Origin: Norana najaformis | Taxonomy: Eukaryota > Annelida > Clitellata > Crassiclitellata > Hormogastridae | Reading direction: 5' to 3' | Length of the DNA: 64,000 bases | NCBI GenBank assembly: GCA_964023275.1 | Contig: OZ029914.1 | Coordinates: forward strand, 44,204,437-44,268,436 | Shown here: in pieces, positions 34,379-46,740 of the stretch | How positions within the stretch are numbered: the first letter of the stretch is position 1 | Layout: each line of letters opens with the position of its first letter | Made by a program: the position numbers and the translations under genes | The notes under the pieces: model-generated | What the model was told of the DNA's origin: nothing | The model's input: only the letters and a program-made list of their open reading frames with translations | Database searches by the model: none

Positions 34379-34723
34379 TTAACCACTTTCACCATGAAGT
34401 TGACTCTTCACACTGTATAGTCCGTTGTCATGACGACCAGACGAGTTAAGACAATGCGGAGAGAGTTCCTCTGTCCTACCTGCCGATGGTAAATACTGGT
34501 CGGCATCGGCAGTAGCTGCTGTCCCTGTTGTTGCATTTGCACCTGTAAGGGGAGCAGCAGACGGACACTGGGTGGTTATATATACTGCCCTTTGAGCAGA
34601 ATTCGTCGATGTGGATGCAGATTTCCCTTTGATCTCTGAAGGAAACAGATTGGACAGATTTCGCGATGTAGGTTTTCCTGAGTTATTTTGAACCCTGCAA
34701 CATCTTCGCACGACGCGTCGTAA
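34379..34723 (-). pseudogene. Exon-like ORF with 'ICPIC' motif, copy 2 (frameshifted)
   Basis: Starts at AG|TTACGACGCG after 'gtcaactccag'. It reads 'SYDASCEDVAGFKITQENLH' and 'REICPIC', then a 1-nt loss relative to copy 3 moves the frame. The remainder ('TQCPSAAPLTGANATTGTAA', 'HCLNSSGRHDNGLYS') is open in the next frame to 34,379. Confidence 0.4.
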
Positions 34724-34900
34724 CTGGAGTTGACTATCTTTCCGTTACTTTGCAATACATTGGAATGCATTGCATTACACTGTACAGATATTAAATCGTT
34801 TGAAACGCCTATGATTAACTGTGCCCAGTTTGTCATTAACATGCTGATCGTTTGAAGCTTCTGCGTAATGACAACAATATAACACTTTCAGGAGATTAGT

Positions 34901-35070
34901 CGTAATCGTAATCTCAAGATTTCTACAGGCTCCAACGAAAGCCACGTCACTGGGACCAGCTTATTCACAGGAGCTCAGTCAAAACCAAATCAATTGGCAA
35001 AAGGGCTTCGGTTCCAAGTCACGATTCAAATTTCAGGCAGAGATACAGCGTGGCACCTACAGTTGGTGGT
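34901..35070 (-). repeat. SINE-like element R1 (copy 2)
   Basis: 'cgtaatcgtaatctcaagat', 'aacgaaagccacgtcactgg'. Positional match to 24,195. Confidence 0.8.
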
Positions 35071-36139
35071 TCGGGATTGGAACAGAAATAAAGATAAGAA
35101 GAAGAGTTATTAGTACGTTCCTCGTCAACGTACAAATCTCACTCTTAATGACAGATCGGCTTCTGTTTTCGTGTTTTCGTGATCACTTCCGAAAACTATA
35201 ATAGTCTCCAGGTATCTGTTTTCAGGAATTTTCTCATTTTAATCAGTTCTTTTCCGCCAGTGTGCTATGATGTTTATTTCGATGGCTTCTTCACGGATCT
35301 CATAGCCACGTGTCTCCATAAGAATTCTGTAGATCCCAGACATCCAACTTATTACGTCTTATATGTTCAAGACGCCCATATTCCAAAGTAGGGTGTATGA
35401 CATAAAATAATTGGCATCAAATTGCCGATTGATCGTGTTTATATGCATGCCCGCTCGTGCCAATTTATTCTGAGGCGTTGTTATTTAGGCCTGGGTTCTA
35501 AAATAAGTGCAGGTTGCACGATCAACTTTACTGCGGTATCTACAGTGAAAACTGTTCTTGTTTCTTCCAGTCGATTTCAACCGCCTTGGAGCCATAAGCT
35601 GGCGTTTAACATTGGACCTACTACTGCTACTTTACTTCAATGCGATACATTCTGTACGTATGCATCATTTACACTGCAGTTTGCAAGGTCTCAAATTTAA
35701 GCTGTTTAGCAGCGAGAATCTGTTGGCAATTATACGAGATCTCATAGATCTGTTCCATACTCACAGATCTTAAAGGCCAGCATCAGTTTGACAAGCAATT
35801 AAGTGGTCGCTACGTTGCCTCTGCCAACGCATACGAATAGATCTACTGGGCCAGCGTCAGTCTGACAAGTAGATTTAGCAACATATTCTGCTCAGCTGGT
35901 TACTACGTCGTCCGAGTTGAAGAAGAGATTTAAAATAAAGCGCATATCCAGTTCTCTAATCTAAGCGAGTATATAAGAAAATATTAAGCGCATACAGTAT
36001 GTATGTTCACACAGTTCTCCACACTAAATAATAAGGCAATTTATACAGCGCCGTAGTACGGTCGAGGCCGAAAAAGGGCGCTAGACATGGCCTGAGATAA
36101 CGTCAAAAATTAATTCTTCGAAAAGTAGAAGTAGATAAA

Positions 36140-36235
36140 TGAGACTGGAAATAGACAGACAGATAGACAGACAGATAGACAGAGAGGCAGGAAGGAAGGC
36201 AGGCAGGCAGGAAGGCAGACAGGCAAGCAGGCAGT
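36140..36235. repeat. GACA and GGCA microsatellite
   Basis: 'gacagacagatagacagaca' followed by 'ggcaggcaggcaggaagg'-like units. Confidence 0.9.
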
Positions 36236-36935
36236 CTGCTATGTTTTTTTACACAGAATCAGGACGATTGCTCTGATGGACAACAAACCTTTTTTCGCTT
36301 CTCAGGGCATCGATTAATATCTGCTCGCTGTCATTGGCTGAATTACGGCGATTGTTCTTGTTATCTGTCAAACGACATCAACCATACATACATTCAGTCA
36401 GAGAGATCAAAAGAGAGGCGGGCAACTCCTACGCAGTCATGCAAATGCAACAAATTAGGACGAGCCCCGTCTCATTAAACTTGCTTAGGAGAGTATTAGA
36501 ATTGGAAGTTGTGTGCGCGCGTTGTTTTGGCTGGTTAGACTGTGGCATTTCGATGAAAGTGATTGAAATCTACGCACGGGCTTCGAGGAACAAACTCGGT
36601 TCTCTGACGCAATCAGTGTACTTTAAAATTCATCAATTGCCTTCAATCTGGCTCAATGGATAATAGCCCTCCTACACGTCGTATAAGACCTCGTTATCAC
36701 GTCTGCCTCGATTGGTGAAATTTGATGTCCATCTATTAAGACACACGTGCGAAACACAATCTCGTAATAGTTTATCGAGCTTCTTCGACCTATACAGAAA
36801 AGTAAGTCTGTAGTTTCCGTTTAAAGACGCTGTGTCATAACAATGTTGACATTAAATCATCTACTGTATTTGCCCGTATAAATCTGTTTGAATATGTATG
36901 TAACTGGTCTATAAAAAATATTGAGTGTACTTTGG

Positions 36936-37092
36936 TCTTCTGGCTACCGGAATTGGTTCTTCAAATGGCATCTTTGGACAATCCCATTGACTAGATGCAG
37001 CGCTTGTGAATAGGTTGGTGCCCTGCGCTTGGCTTTAAAGTAGCGCTTTAGAAATTTTGAGTTTACGATTACGATTGAGATTACGATATCAA
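36936..37092 (+). repeat. SINE-like element R2
   Basis: 'ttctggctaccggaattggt', 'gcatctttggacaatcccat', 'tgaataggttggtgccctgc', 'tttagaaattttgagtttac' and a GATTACGATT tail. The 3' third is shared with R1. Confidence 0.75.
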
Positions 37093-37417
37093 ATAAAGGC
37101 TATTTACTTACTTACTTTAATTAAACATATCTTACTAAAAGAAAATCTAGGTCTTTTACACTGCTTCGTATACTCCAAAATATGAACTCGTTATTGAAAT
37201 CGCTGCAAGAAGTCAACAACTCCAGCAACATGAGCCGAAACCCTAGGGCACCTGAAACGTCTCCCTGGGGATGAAATGGACAACTGAGACGCACATCTCA
37301 AACTAAACGACAGAGTAAATTGTTAGCCTCATGTGGCCCGTCTTTTGAAAGGCTTGTCCATCAAACGCACGAATCACGATCAGTTCATCTTTCCGTTCTG
37401 AGTTACATGGATGTGCG

Positions 37418-37443
37418 ATTGCAACTGCAATTGCAGTTGCAAT
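37418..37443. repeat. Perfect 26-bp palindrome
   Basis: 'attgcaactgcaa' followed by its exact reverse complement. It is conserved in copy 3 at 53,495-53,520 and followed by a tRNA-like B-box ('cctgggtttgagttctg'). Confidence 0.9.
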
Positions 37444-37559
37444 TCAGACAGCGTGGTAGTGCGCCTGCTGCTTACAAATGCATCCTGGGTTTGAGTTCTG
37501 TTGTGGAATAATTTGACATTGATAAAGTTTATTTTGTGTTATATATTAAATACTAAAAG

Positions 37560-37800
37560 ACAGTGCACCGCCACCACAAGCAACAGTAACAGCAAAACAA
37601 TAGCAATAGCATCACCATCAGCCTCACCATCAACAACTACTAATAATAATGTTAATAATATTATTTTTATTGTTATTATTGTTGTGCTATTGTTATTATT
37701 ATTGTTATTGTTGTTAATATTGTTGTTGTTATTGTTGTTGTTATTATTTTTTGTTATTATTATTGGTGTTGTTGTTATTAGTATTTTTTGCTGTATTTAT
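37560..37800. repeat. CAGCAA, ATT and GTT trinucleotide arrays
   Basis: Trinucleotide-rich interval. The apparent Ile/Val/Leu-rich ORF is an artefact. Confidence 0.85.
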
Positions 37801-37814
37801 ATTTATTTAGCCTC

Positions 37815-37955
37815 TATCCAATGACAAGGTGTCAGTCATTGGCGTTGGACAGTTGTGCATGAAGAACTGGCTCAGTAGAACTGTCTCAAGCGAGGCTCAA
37901 CCTTCAAACCTCGCGTTGCAAAGCGAGCACTGAAACCAGTCAGATACCATATCAA
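37815..37955 (-). repeat. tRNA-derived SINE R4 (copy 2)
   Basis: The minus strand has 'ggtatctgactggtttcagt' and 'gaggtttgaaggttgagcct'. It shares 'cttgagacagtt' with the 15,810 copy. The paralogue is at 53,885-54,015. Confidence 0.55.
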
Positions 37956-38429
37956 ATAGAACGACGACTCGTCCATATGGCTACTGATACGTTTCCTAAA
38001 CGTGAATGTCGTATACTATTAAGAAGTAGCGTTTGAGTGTCATAGAGGCACCGTCTCCGTGATCAAGTACTTTATCTAGTGCCAATGGTGGAAGCAATTT
38101 CTCGACCACGGTGTACGGTTTTCGGCAAATCTGGAAAAGTGGGTTAGTTGCTGATGTTGAACGAAGGACAGATAATAGCTGAGTTTCACGGACGGTGATT
38201 AATTGTCCAACGATGGATGATTAGTTGCCTGTTGAGACGCGAATTGGACAAACAAGAAACGTGGTTGGAATAAAGTAGTCCTTCTATATGTGCGGGTAAC
38301 GATCAATCCTACTTGCTCTCCTTAAGGAAGGAGATATTAGCTATGATGGTGATGATGATAATGATATTGACGACGCTAATGATGATGATAGTTATGATGA
38401 CGGGGATGCAATTCATCTTCTCCTTATCT

Positions 38430-38622
38430 ATCCTGCGGATCCAATTACAAACACCACACACTGTAGCCGTCTGACTTCCTGCCTCTCTGCCTGACTCTTG
38501 CATCTTGACGTGGAACCAGACCCTTCTTGCCATCGATTTTGTTTTGACTGTAAATAAGCTGGTTACCGCGACTTAGCTTTAGTTGGATGCTGTGGAGATC
38601 TCGAGTTTACGATTACGATAAC
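38430..38622 (+). repeat. SINE-like element R1
   Basis: 'tgtaaataagctggttaccg', 'tgctgtggagatctcgagtt' and a TTACGA tail passing into a GAT array. Confidence 0.7.
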
Positions 38623-38790
38623 GATAATGATGATGACAGTGATGATGATAATGATGACGACGACAACGACGACGATGATGATGATAGCGACGATGCTGAT
38701 GGTGATTATGATGACGAATACGATGATGATCGTAATGATGATAACAATAATGATGTCGACGACAACGGCGACGATGATGAATTATGATGA
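38623..38790. repeat. GAT/GAC trinucleotide repeat
   Basis: Long GAT/GAC array giving a false Asp-rich ORF. Confidence 0.9.
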
Positions 38791-38879
38791 TAGATTTTGA
38801 TGATGGAATGCAACAAGAAAGTTGTACAATTTTGGGCCATCAATTTGTCGACTCTTAGTTTCGAGACATGCAAGAATGT

Positions 38880-38990
38880 GTAAGAGACAGACAGACAGAC
38901 ATACAGACAGATAAAGAGAAAGAAAGACAGAGACAGAGAAAGAGAGGCAGACAGAAAGAGAGATAGAAAGAAAGAGAGAAAGGGATAATG
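38880..38990. repeat. GACA/GAGA simple sequence
   Basis: 'gacagacagacatacagaca' then 'agaaagagagaaaggg'. It matches 26,765-26,935. Confidence 0.85.
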
Positions 38991-39385
38991 CCTACACTGC
39001 AGGGGATATTCCGACGCTCGAAGGAGTTCTGCGGACAGCGTATAGACTAGGAAACCAAAGCATATCGTCTTCATCTTTGTTACGATCAATCAACCGAGGT
39101 CTTCTCTTCTTCTTTTTCCTCTTATTCTTATTCTTCTGGCTACAAGTTCACAGTTCACATTGCAAAACAAATCGTAGTCACGACTAAGATCTAAATGACC
39201 TATAAAGAAAAAGTCTACTGCATTTAAACTATTTATTGTACTGTATTGTATTCTACTGGTTTGCATTCTATTAAATTGGACCCCATAAATGAAAATCTAT
39301 TGAGAAAACATAAACAAAATTACTTATACACCCATTTTAAGAAAATGATGTAGCACCTGAGTATTTGGGAACTGCTCCTAAACTC

Positions 39386-39548
39386 CGCCACTGCCTTGTT
39401 TGGGGGTAGTGCCAGTCCCAAGCCTGGGTAAAGGAGGAGGGCGACGGCAACGGCCTTTGATGCCATAAGCTGTCGTTAAACTGAGGGAGTAACTAGGCAT
39501 TTCAAACTCCGCCACTGCCTTGTTTGGGAGTAGTGCCAGTCCCAAGCC
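39386..39548. repeat. Two direct copies of a segment inverted relative to 40,490-40,600
   Basis: 'actccgccactgccttgttt' and 'agtgccagtcccaagcctgg' occur near 39,395-39,432 and again 39,508-39,547. Their reverse complement matches 40,490-40,600 ('ccaggctttgggactggcac'). Confidence 0.75.
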
Positions 39549-41219
39549 TGAATAATTGAAGCCATGAATGTAGTTTCGAACTGATTATATTCTGTTCCGA
39601 AGAGTTCAACAAATGTTCAGTAAACAAGTGGAATTCGTCAGACAACAAAAAGATAAAATGTCTTACCTATAACACTGCACCCAATAGGATAGTTTTCAAG
39701 GACAGTGTTCAACAGATGTTTCAAAACTTCACTTCCAACCAGACCTTCTAAATTCCAAACTTGATCTTGGGGAGAAAGTTCCTTTGAACTGCTCTCACGA
39801 AGACACAGGAAACGATGAACACGTAGAGCAGTTCCTGCGAACACCGAGACAAGTGTGAACACTTCAGTTCGTATAAAACCAGAGAAGAGAAAAGAACAGT
39901 TTCTCTGAATACTAAGGGAAGGAAGAACACTTGGAACAGTTTATAAAAGCCCCAAATTAAAAAAAGGCGAACACCTTTCTCTGCATATACAGCCTGATGT
40001 GTCAATGTGTAGCCAACAATTACTACTAAACCATAGTCAGTAGTCGCCTATCCATTAAGTTTGTCATTGATCGCTGCGAACAGAGGAATGAAGCCAATAC
40101 TCAGACGATGCTACTTATCGCCACTGTTGCTTAGGATGACTGCGTACATCATAACATGCATCCGCAATAATTATAGAAACACTGTTTAATATGCATTCCT
40201 TTCAAAACATGTTTTCTTCGACTGAATTAGTTAGTCAGGTAGCCCTACTTGAACTCTACTCGCGCATGTTTGGAAGCCTGCAAAACACGACATGCAATCT
40301 CTATGGTATAACAGCGGTTAAAGCCATAGAATCTCTTCACAAAGGCTGTAACAGCCTCATACCAGAGTTAAAGGAATACCGACTGATATTTCATGTGTCC
40401 TCCAAACGGATCTATATGAACAGAGTGCAATTTGTAGCGGCATAGGAACCGCCAATTCACTGTTTCGGAATATCCACCATTTATTATGCAGTTCCAATAT
40501 TTAAGGACATTTGATACCATAAAATGCCGCGGACGTCGGCCTTCTCTTTTATCCAGGCTTTGGGACTGGCACCATCCAAGTACATCAGTGATGGAGTCCC
40601 ACCATTCTACTTAGAACTTTCGTTCCTTCTCATAGTTCTCCTCAGCTGATAATTCTAATAACGAAACCCATATCGTTAATTAACTCAGACTTGCGAAAAA
40701 CAAGAATGAACAATATCAGTTTATCCTTTGCAAGGATAAAATGGAGATAAAATGAATCGCATGCATGTATATCTTCGAAGATCTAGAAATAGGAATTAAC
40801 TGTGGAATCCATACTCGTTATATGTTTAGAGCGAAATAACAATTAGATCTAATGCTCTTTTCTCTTATTGGCTTCTTCAAAGTCCTTGTGGGAATTCTTC
40901 ACTATCAACTCGTCTTAATATAATCTTTGAAGTGTCATATTTCCAAAACCATCAAAAATCTGTTTTCCGATTTGCACCCACGCTTTCGCATTGCAAACCA
41001 ATTGGAAATAATAATATTAACAACAATGAGTACAGTTCAGAGCATAGAGTTCATGTAGGACAACCGTTACAAACTAATTTAGTCGAAGAAAACGTGTTTT
41101 GAAAAGAATGCAAATTAAGCAATCTATCTGTAATTATAATGTATGCATGTTATGAATGATGTAATCATTTATGCAGCCCTTTTGTGATGCACTTGAAATG
41201 CGCTACATAGTACATGCAT

Positions 41220-41400
41220 ACATAAGTACTATATACAAACACACACATACATACATACTTACGTAGATACGTACATGGAAACACAGACAGACATACATAC
41301 ATACATACATCATATATACATCATGAAAACATACATCATACATAATACATAAACAAATACATACACACAAACAAACATACATTCATACATACGTAGATAC
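41220..41400. repeat. CATA microsatellite
   Basis: 'acatacatacatacatcata'-type array. Confidence 0.9.
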
Positions 41401-41415
41401 ATCATATATGTATAC

Positions 41416-41600
41416 TTATTAAGCGCCACCAGTCACTGACACAAAGCATTAATCGGTGGCGCTGAGCAACTGTGAGTGAAGAACTTGCTATCGTGCTACA
41501 CGTGTATATATATTTTGGTAGTTATGAGGTGACACGGTGGCTTAACGAGTTATTGCGACGGCTTTTCAACTTGACAACCCGGGATCTAGCCCCGGGCTCG
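41416..41600. repeat. SINE fragments (R4 3' end and a tRNA-like head)
   Basis: 'cttattaagcgccaccagtc' and 'ggcgctgagcaactgtgagt' match the R4 element at 15,812. A separate tRNA-like head 'gacacggtggcttaacgagt' follows. Confidence 0.5.
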
Positions 41601-42230
41601 TCTTGCGAAAGAAACAGTGATAACATTGTCGATCTGTTCGTTACCTCAGAGTTCATCACGTGACCTTTAGATGAGCGACTCCTCAGATCCAATACATACT
41701 GTAAGTAGTTGGCTGTATTTATGCGGAATGCATTTGCTTAAGTTCCATTACGCATTACACACTTTTAGCCTATATTAGACCCCATATATACATAAAATAA
41801 TTATATTCATACCGAATTCAAATATGTCTGATTATCCTATGAATATATATTGTAGTAGTTGTTTCTATTGTTATTTTTTGCCCAAAGTATCTATGATCCC
41901 ACGGGAGTTTTAAAAGGGCTCCGAAGAAATAAAATGTAATGTCGTTTTTGACTAATACTATTACTATTACCGTTACTATATTATTATTGTTGTTGTTGTT
42001 ATTGTTGTTGTTCTTGTTGTTGTTACTGTTAAAACAGTACGCCTTCCCTGCAATTCTAATGGCTTTTTAATTTTATTTAAAAACATGTAGTTTTAGTTCC
42101 ACTTTACCATCGAATCGAGCTCGGACGAGTGCAATTTTACCGATAAAATTCCACAAATGTATAATATTCATCATCGGTTTGCAATTTATTTTAAACTTGT
42201 ATTAATCCTTTGTTTTTGTTTATCTTACAG

Positions 42231-42238
42231 GTCCGTGA
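42231..42238 (+). pseudogene. Orphan duplicate of the PAN-domain gene terminal exon
   Basis: The acceptor 'tgtttatcttacag' and the GTCCGTGA exon are identical to 16,458-16,465, but no upstream PAN or galactose-binding exon exists in copy 3. It was carried along because the duplication breakpoint fell inside intron 3. Confidence 0.6.
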
Positions 42239-44325
42239 GCATAAAGTTCAATTTCACGTTGGAGCAAACTCTTAATCAATATCTTTATTTCCATAATAGC
42301 CACCTGCACATATTCAGTATACAGCGAACAGACAGTTTCAGGCAACTCCGCACTCGAGTTTGGACAGACTTGCCTTGAAATGGAGAGCGTGAGCGATTAC
42401 TCTGATACTATTAGATATGGTGAAATTAAAAAATAAAGGCCTATGCAGAGATCACTGTGACATTAAAAGTGCCCTGACATACTTCAAAGCTTATGTTTCA
42501 AGGCGGTTTGGCATTAGCGAGCCATAGGCTGATGCCTTATGTATTAGACACTGGCGCAATAGCTGTTACTAATTACAATTATGAACGCAGTCGACTTCAA
42601 TATTTCACTGCCAAAAATCGATGGTTATGACTGCAGGTAAATCGTTGTAGTATTCACTGTGGGAAAGATTTAGGTTCTCAAATGCCAAGCAGTAGTTTTT
42701 GAAGGAAAACTTTGAGGGATTGTTTCAAGACTCATCGATGCTATTTCACAAACCTCAGTCCTGTTTTTATTTTGATCTTTGAGCACTGGATATGCATGTA
42801 ACTATGTTCGCTTAGAAGCGACCTTCGACTTCTGCTTTTATGCAATGCGATATTATGCCTACTAGACAATTATGTGTGCGAGCTACATAAGTTTCGGCTG
42901 TCTCCCGAGACTACTTTTAGGAGTGAAAATAGGCCTACTTGTTCAGCGATCAGTGAAAGAAATTATCTTGCAACGTAAGGCATAGAATAAATGAAAACGT
43001 ATAAAAATAGGTCACATTCAAGCTTTCTGCACCGTAATAGAGTTATAGAACTATAGACTGGATTGTGAGTGGACTAATATGACATGGGTGTGTTGGACCA
43101 TTGATCGAACGCCTCGTATCCATTGGCAAAACTTCACGTCTGTAAGGTCTGCTACTGCAAAAGGCGAAACAAATTGTGCAAAAGAAGGAAACAGTCAAAA
43201 CCTAACTCATTGACCGGGCCGCTTATATGATATCACGTGGTCAAAGCATGACTCATTGACGGTGCAGCTTATAATATATCACGTGGTAGTTTTGAAGACA
43301 CCTCTCGGTCCGACTTTATTCCTTCTTCCATCCGTCCGTCTTTAAAACAACAAATGCATTGTAAGGTAAAGTCGATGTAAACAGTTCTGGCAATCACCAG
43401 ATGTCTCTAAACACTCGGTTCCTTCATTTCGTTGTCTCGAGATGCATCAGGCATTTGATTATGTAAATGATCTGCTAAAGGCTGCCCTCTAACCAAATAG
43501 TTTGCAACGTCCCCAAACTCATGAAAGGACCTTTCAACTGGGCCGACAACCGAATGATCAATCTTCAGATCAGGTAAGACTGACAGACAGATTTCGGTCA
43601 TTTAGAACCGCTAGCTCTAAGAATAGAAGCATTCGTCGAGGACTGATTGACAGAGGAGCAGCTAACGACTGACAACAATCTTAGAAGCAAAAGACGAATT
43701 TTTGAAAAACAATACATCATCTCGTAATCGTAATTGTAACTGTACATTTTTGTAGTTTAACGTCTTAGGCGACCCGTAATACCCTATGCTGTATTAGATC
43801 ATCTGGACTATCACCTGAAAACATAGTTATCGTAATGTATGTGTATTTATGTACATGAGTGTGTACGTGCGTAGGTATGTTAGGATTTGTATAGCGCCTT
43901 TTAGGACCTCTCAAAAAGCATTAAGGGCTGGTGGTCTCTAAACAGGGCTATATTTCGAAATCACATCCCGTTGGACAGAATCAGACCGGATCCACAAGAC
44001 CAAAGTTTGTATGGCACTGTGTTGGACGCAACTTAAAAGTTCCCACATTACGAGGTAAATAAGGCTTAAAGCCAATGCTTAAGCCTTGCTACGAAGCGTC
44101 TGGTGTGGAAGGCGATAAGTTGAGTTTTAGATCGGCAATTTTATGCTTTTCCTACCCACACTATTCTCACAAGATTCCAGCAGAATAGCTCATATAGAAT
44201 AGGCCTGTGATCAAGCGACGGCGAACAAACCCAAAGGGAGAGGGGACGACCACGTGATCGACCGAGAAGCACGTAATATAGATTCATCGAGTAGCAATTC
44301 TTAAATATCTGGTTCCTAGGGTGTG

Positions 44326-44395
44326 CCCAGGACAGAACGGTGGTCTATTCGATAGCGCTCTTGGTCTGTAATCCTACGATTGCGGGTCAGAGAAT
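44326..44395 (+). repeat. tRNA-like SINE head
   Basis: 'aacggtggtctattcgatag' and 'gtctgtaatcctacgattgc'. Paralogue of 19,637. Confidence 0.45.
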
Positions 44396-44628
44396 TCTGA
44401 CTTGTCTCCGTGCAGCGTCTATGTACAAGTTATTCTGGCACAATTTTCTTACTCGCAAAGCCGTATAGTTCTATGTCGGCTTAAGCTGGGAAGTAAAAGA
44501 TGAAGTCCACTGATGCGCAAGCTCCGTGTCAAATGCCTTGGAATTCGTCCATTTCCGGCTCAAAGGCCGAAGAGCAGGGCATGGAAACCTTTCAGCGTTT
44601 CACTATTTGACATACATTACTTTGTTGC

Positions 44629-44714
44629 GCCTGTGTATAAGCTGGTCCCCGCTGCGCGGCTTTCGTTGGGTGCTGTAGAAACCTCGGAATCACGATTACG
44701 GTTACGATTGTTAA
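44629..44714 (+). repeat. SINE-like element R1, partial
   Basis: 'gctttcgttgggtgctgtag' followed by a 'cacgattacggttacgattg' tail. No counterpart was seen at this place in copy 1, which suggests insertion after the duplication. Confidence 0.65.
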
Positions 44715-44849
44715 CACTGAAGAAAGAACGGCGTCGCAGACAAAGCTACGCTGGGGAGGATTAAGCCATTAAAAATAGAAGGCACGGACAATGTGCAGCG
44801 AGCATTACTGGTCACTTTCACATGGCGGAACTGCTCATCTGTCAGTCCT

Positions 44850-44882
44850 TTCATCTTACTTACTTACTTACTTACTTACTTT
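44850..44882. repeat. TTAC microsatellite
   Basis: Eight TTAC units. Confidence 0.9.
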
Positions 44883-44959
44883 CTGTCCTTTTACTTTAAC
44901 GCAATACGTCTGGCCATAAAATTGTTATAGTTAAGTAGTGGACCATCGCAACCATAATT

Positions 44960-45270
44960 ATAAACTCGTAGGGCACCAGCTGCGTCAAGTCAGTGGGGAT
45001 GTTCAAAGATGGTCTACGATTGCCGGCTGACACCTCAAGGACCAAGTCCAGTTGCCAGAAGACTAGTGTATGCTGTTGCGACAAAACATAGTGAATTGTT
45101 TCCTCTTGCTGTCTGAAACCCTGTAACACAGGTCTTGTGTAAAAATGTTGATCAGCACTGATTCGATCTCGGACGAGCCAGAGTTGCAGCGATAGCAACC
45201 TCTTAGAATCTGTGTAGGATATTGACTCTGCATGCACTGCTGGTTATCGCATGCATGGTCTACGATTGCC
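44960..45270 (-). repeat. Degenerate SINE-like R2 with an internal duplication
   Basis: 'tagggcaccagctgcgtcaa' belongs to R2. 'atggtctacgattgcc' occurs at about 45,011 and again at 45,255. Confidence 0.5.
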
Positions 45271-45329
45271 CGCTGACACGTTTCAGTGGCTGACTCAAAT
45301 TTTCATTTCACTGATCACAGACAGCTTAA

Positions 45330-45560
45330 TATAGACAAGACAGACAGACAGACAGAAAGACAAGCAAACAGACAGACAGACAGAAAACGATCGTGGTGAC
45401 TAGCTAATTGATACAAACAGAAAGAAATAGTAGAGAACTAAAAAAAAGGATGAAACCTATAGGTGAGAGAAAACGCAGAAAAAGCGATCGACAAACATAG
45501 AGATACAGACCGAGACATACAAAGAGATACAGACCGAGACAGACAGAGGCAGACGCTGAC
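45330..45560. repeat. GACA/CAGA simple sequence (copy 3)
   Basis: Shorter version of the arrays at 20,270 and 33,040. Confidence 0.85.
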
Positions 45561-46524
45561 CTTGGAAAAGAACCCGATTCTTTGCCCAGTCCGCATTCAG
45601 TCTTCAAACACATGACACCTAATTTAGATCTTTGTAGGATGCCGACCAGTGTTCATGTCACGCAAGAGAAAGCTTTCAGGTTGAAGATCTTGCATGTTGC
45701 TTTTAGGTTTCTTGATATTAGATACATTCGGAAGTGTTGGATGAATATGGCTACCTTGTTACAGATGTTTCAAGCCACCTGTGGCATGATTGACTTTGTA
45801 CCTATGTTGAGTATAAAACTGGGAGTTTGGAATATAACCTGTAGCATTATTAATGCTGCTCTTTTTTCGTAATACATTAGCTAATTCAAATACTTGGTCA
45901 AAGTTTATTACAACAACTTTGAAACGGTGTTTTATTCAATAAGAATTTCTTCGGTTTTTTAAAATACGCTTTAACTTTAATCAACAAATTATCCAAACAG
46001 TTATCTGTTTTCATAATATCCAAAGTTTATCTATTATCAAAATAACATGCCTAATTAACGAAGTCCAAATGTCTGGATATTGAAAAGCATAATTCAAATT
46101 AGTTTGTAATAATAGAAATCAAAGTAAACTTTCAAGTCCGTGAAACTTATGAATAGGCAGCCCTCATTTCCGTCTCCAATCATACATTCTAAATAATAGT
46201 TTTGGTTAACCACAACGGCTTAACATTTATTCTTTTTAAAGCGCCAAAACAAAACTGTTTTATCCACGACTATTTTTTTTAAAAAAGCACGAAGCAACAC
46301 GCCTTGCATTACTCCCAACAGTTTTTTCAGCTAGAGGGCTAATATATGTGCCGATGTCTACGGTTTGTGGCAATCGAGGCCAACATACGGATCCTGTGGC
46401 AAAAGGGGTGATTTCAATTGGGGCCAGTGTATGATGCCTATGGCAAAAATAACATCTGTTTGTCCTTGCCAGAAAAGCTACACGCACCTCTCATGAACGT
46501 TTGAGATTAGATCTAAAAGAAAAA

Positions 46525-46740
46525 AGAGATGACGATAATGATGATGATGATGACGACGACGATGAAAAAGCTGAAGAAGATAAAGAAGAAGAAAAACAAG
46601 AAGATACAGATGCTAAAGAAGATGAAGAAGAAGAAGAAGAAGATGATGGTGGTGGTGGTGAAGATGATCACGACGGCGACGACGACGAAGAAAAAGACGA
46701 TATGATAAAGAAGAAGGAGATGATGATGAAGACTGTTTTA
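46525..46740. repeat. GAT/GAA-rich segment, first of two related copies
   Basis: 'aaagctgaagaagataaaga' and 'gaaaaacaagaagata' recur in the same order at 51,735-51,935, outside the register of the segmental duplication. The acidic ORF here (Asp/Glu-rich, 103 residues) is not kept in frame in the second copy. Confidence 0.8.

Larger units (their letters stand above)
32281..41400. repeat. Segmental duplication, copy 2 (truncated)
   Basis: Begins abruptly at sequence matching 17,694 ('accatcgacttctgctttat'), so it lacks the first 1.5 kb of the unit. It also lacks about 4 kb corresponding to 27,230-31,290; at that junction (39,290-39,550) an inverted fragment is found. Three anchors shared with the other copies are listed under copy 1. 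Confidence 0.85.

Noticed and set aside
36334..36663. 109-residue plus-strand ORF in copy 2
   Set aside because: The equivalent in copy 3 (52,440-52,770) has several frame-breaking indels and no family is recognised.
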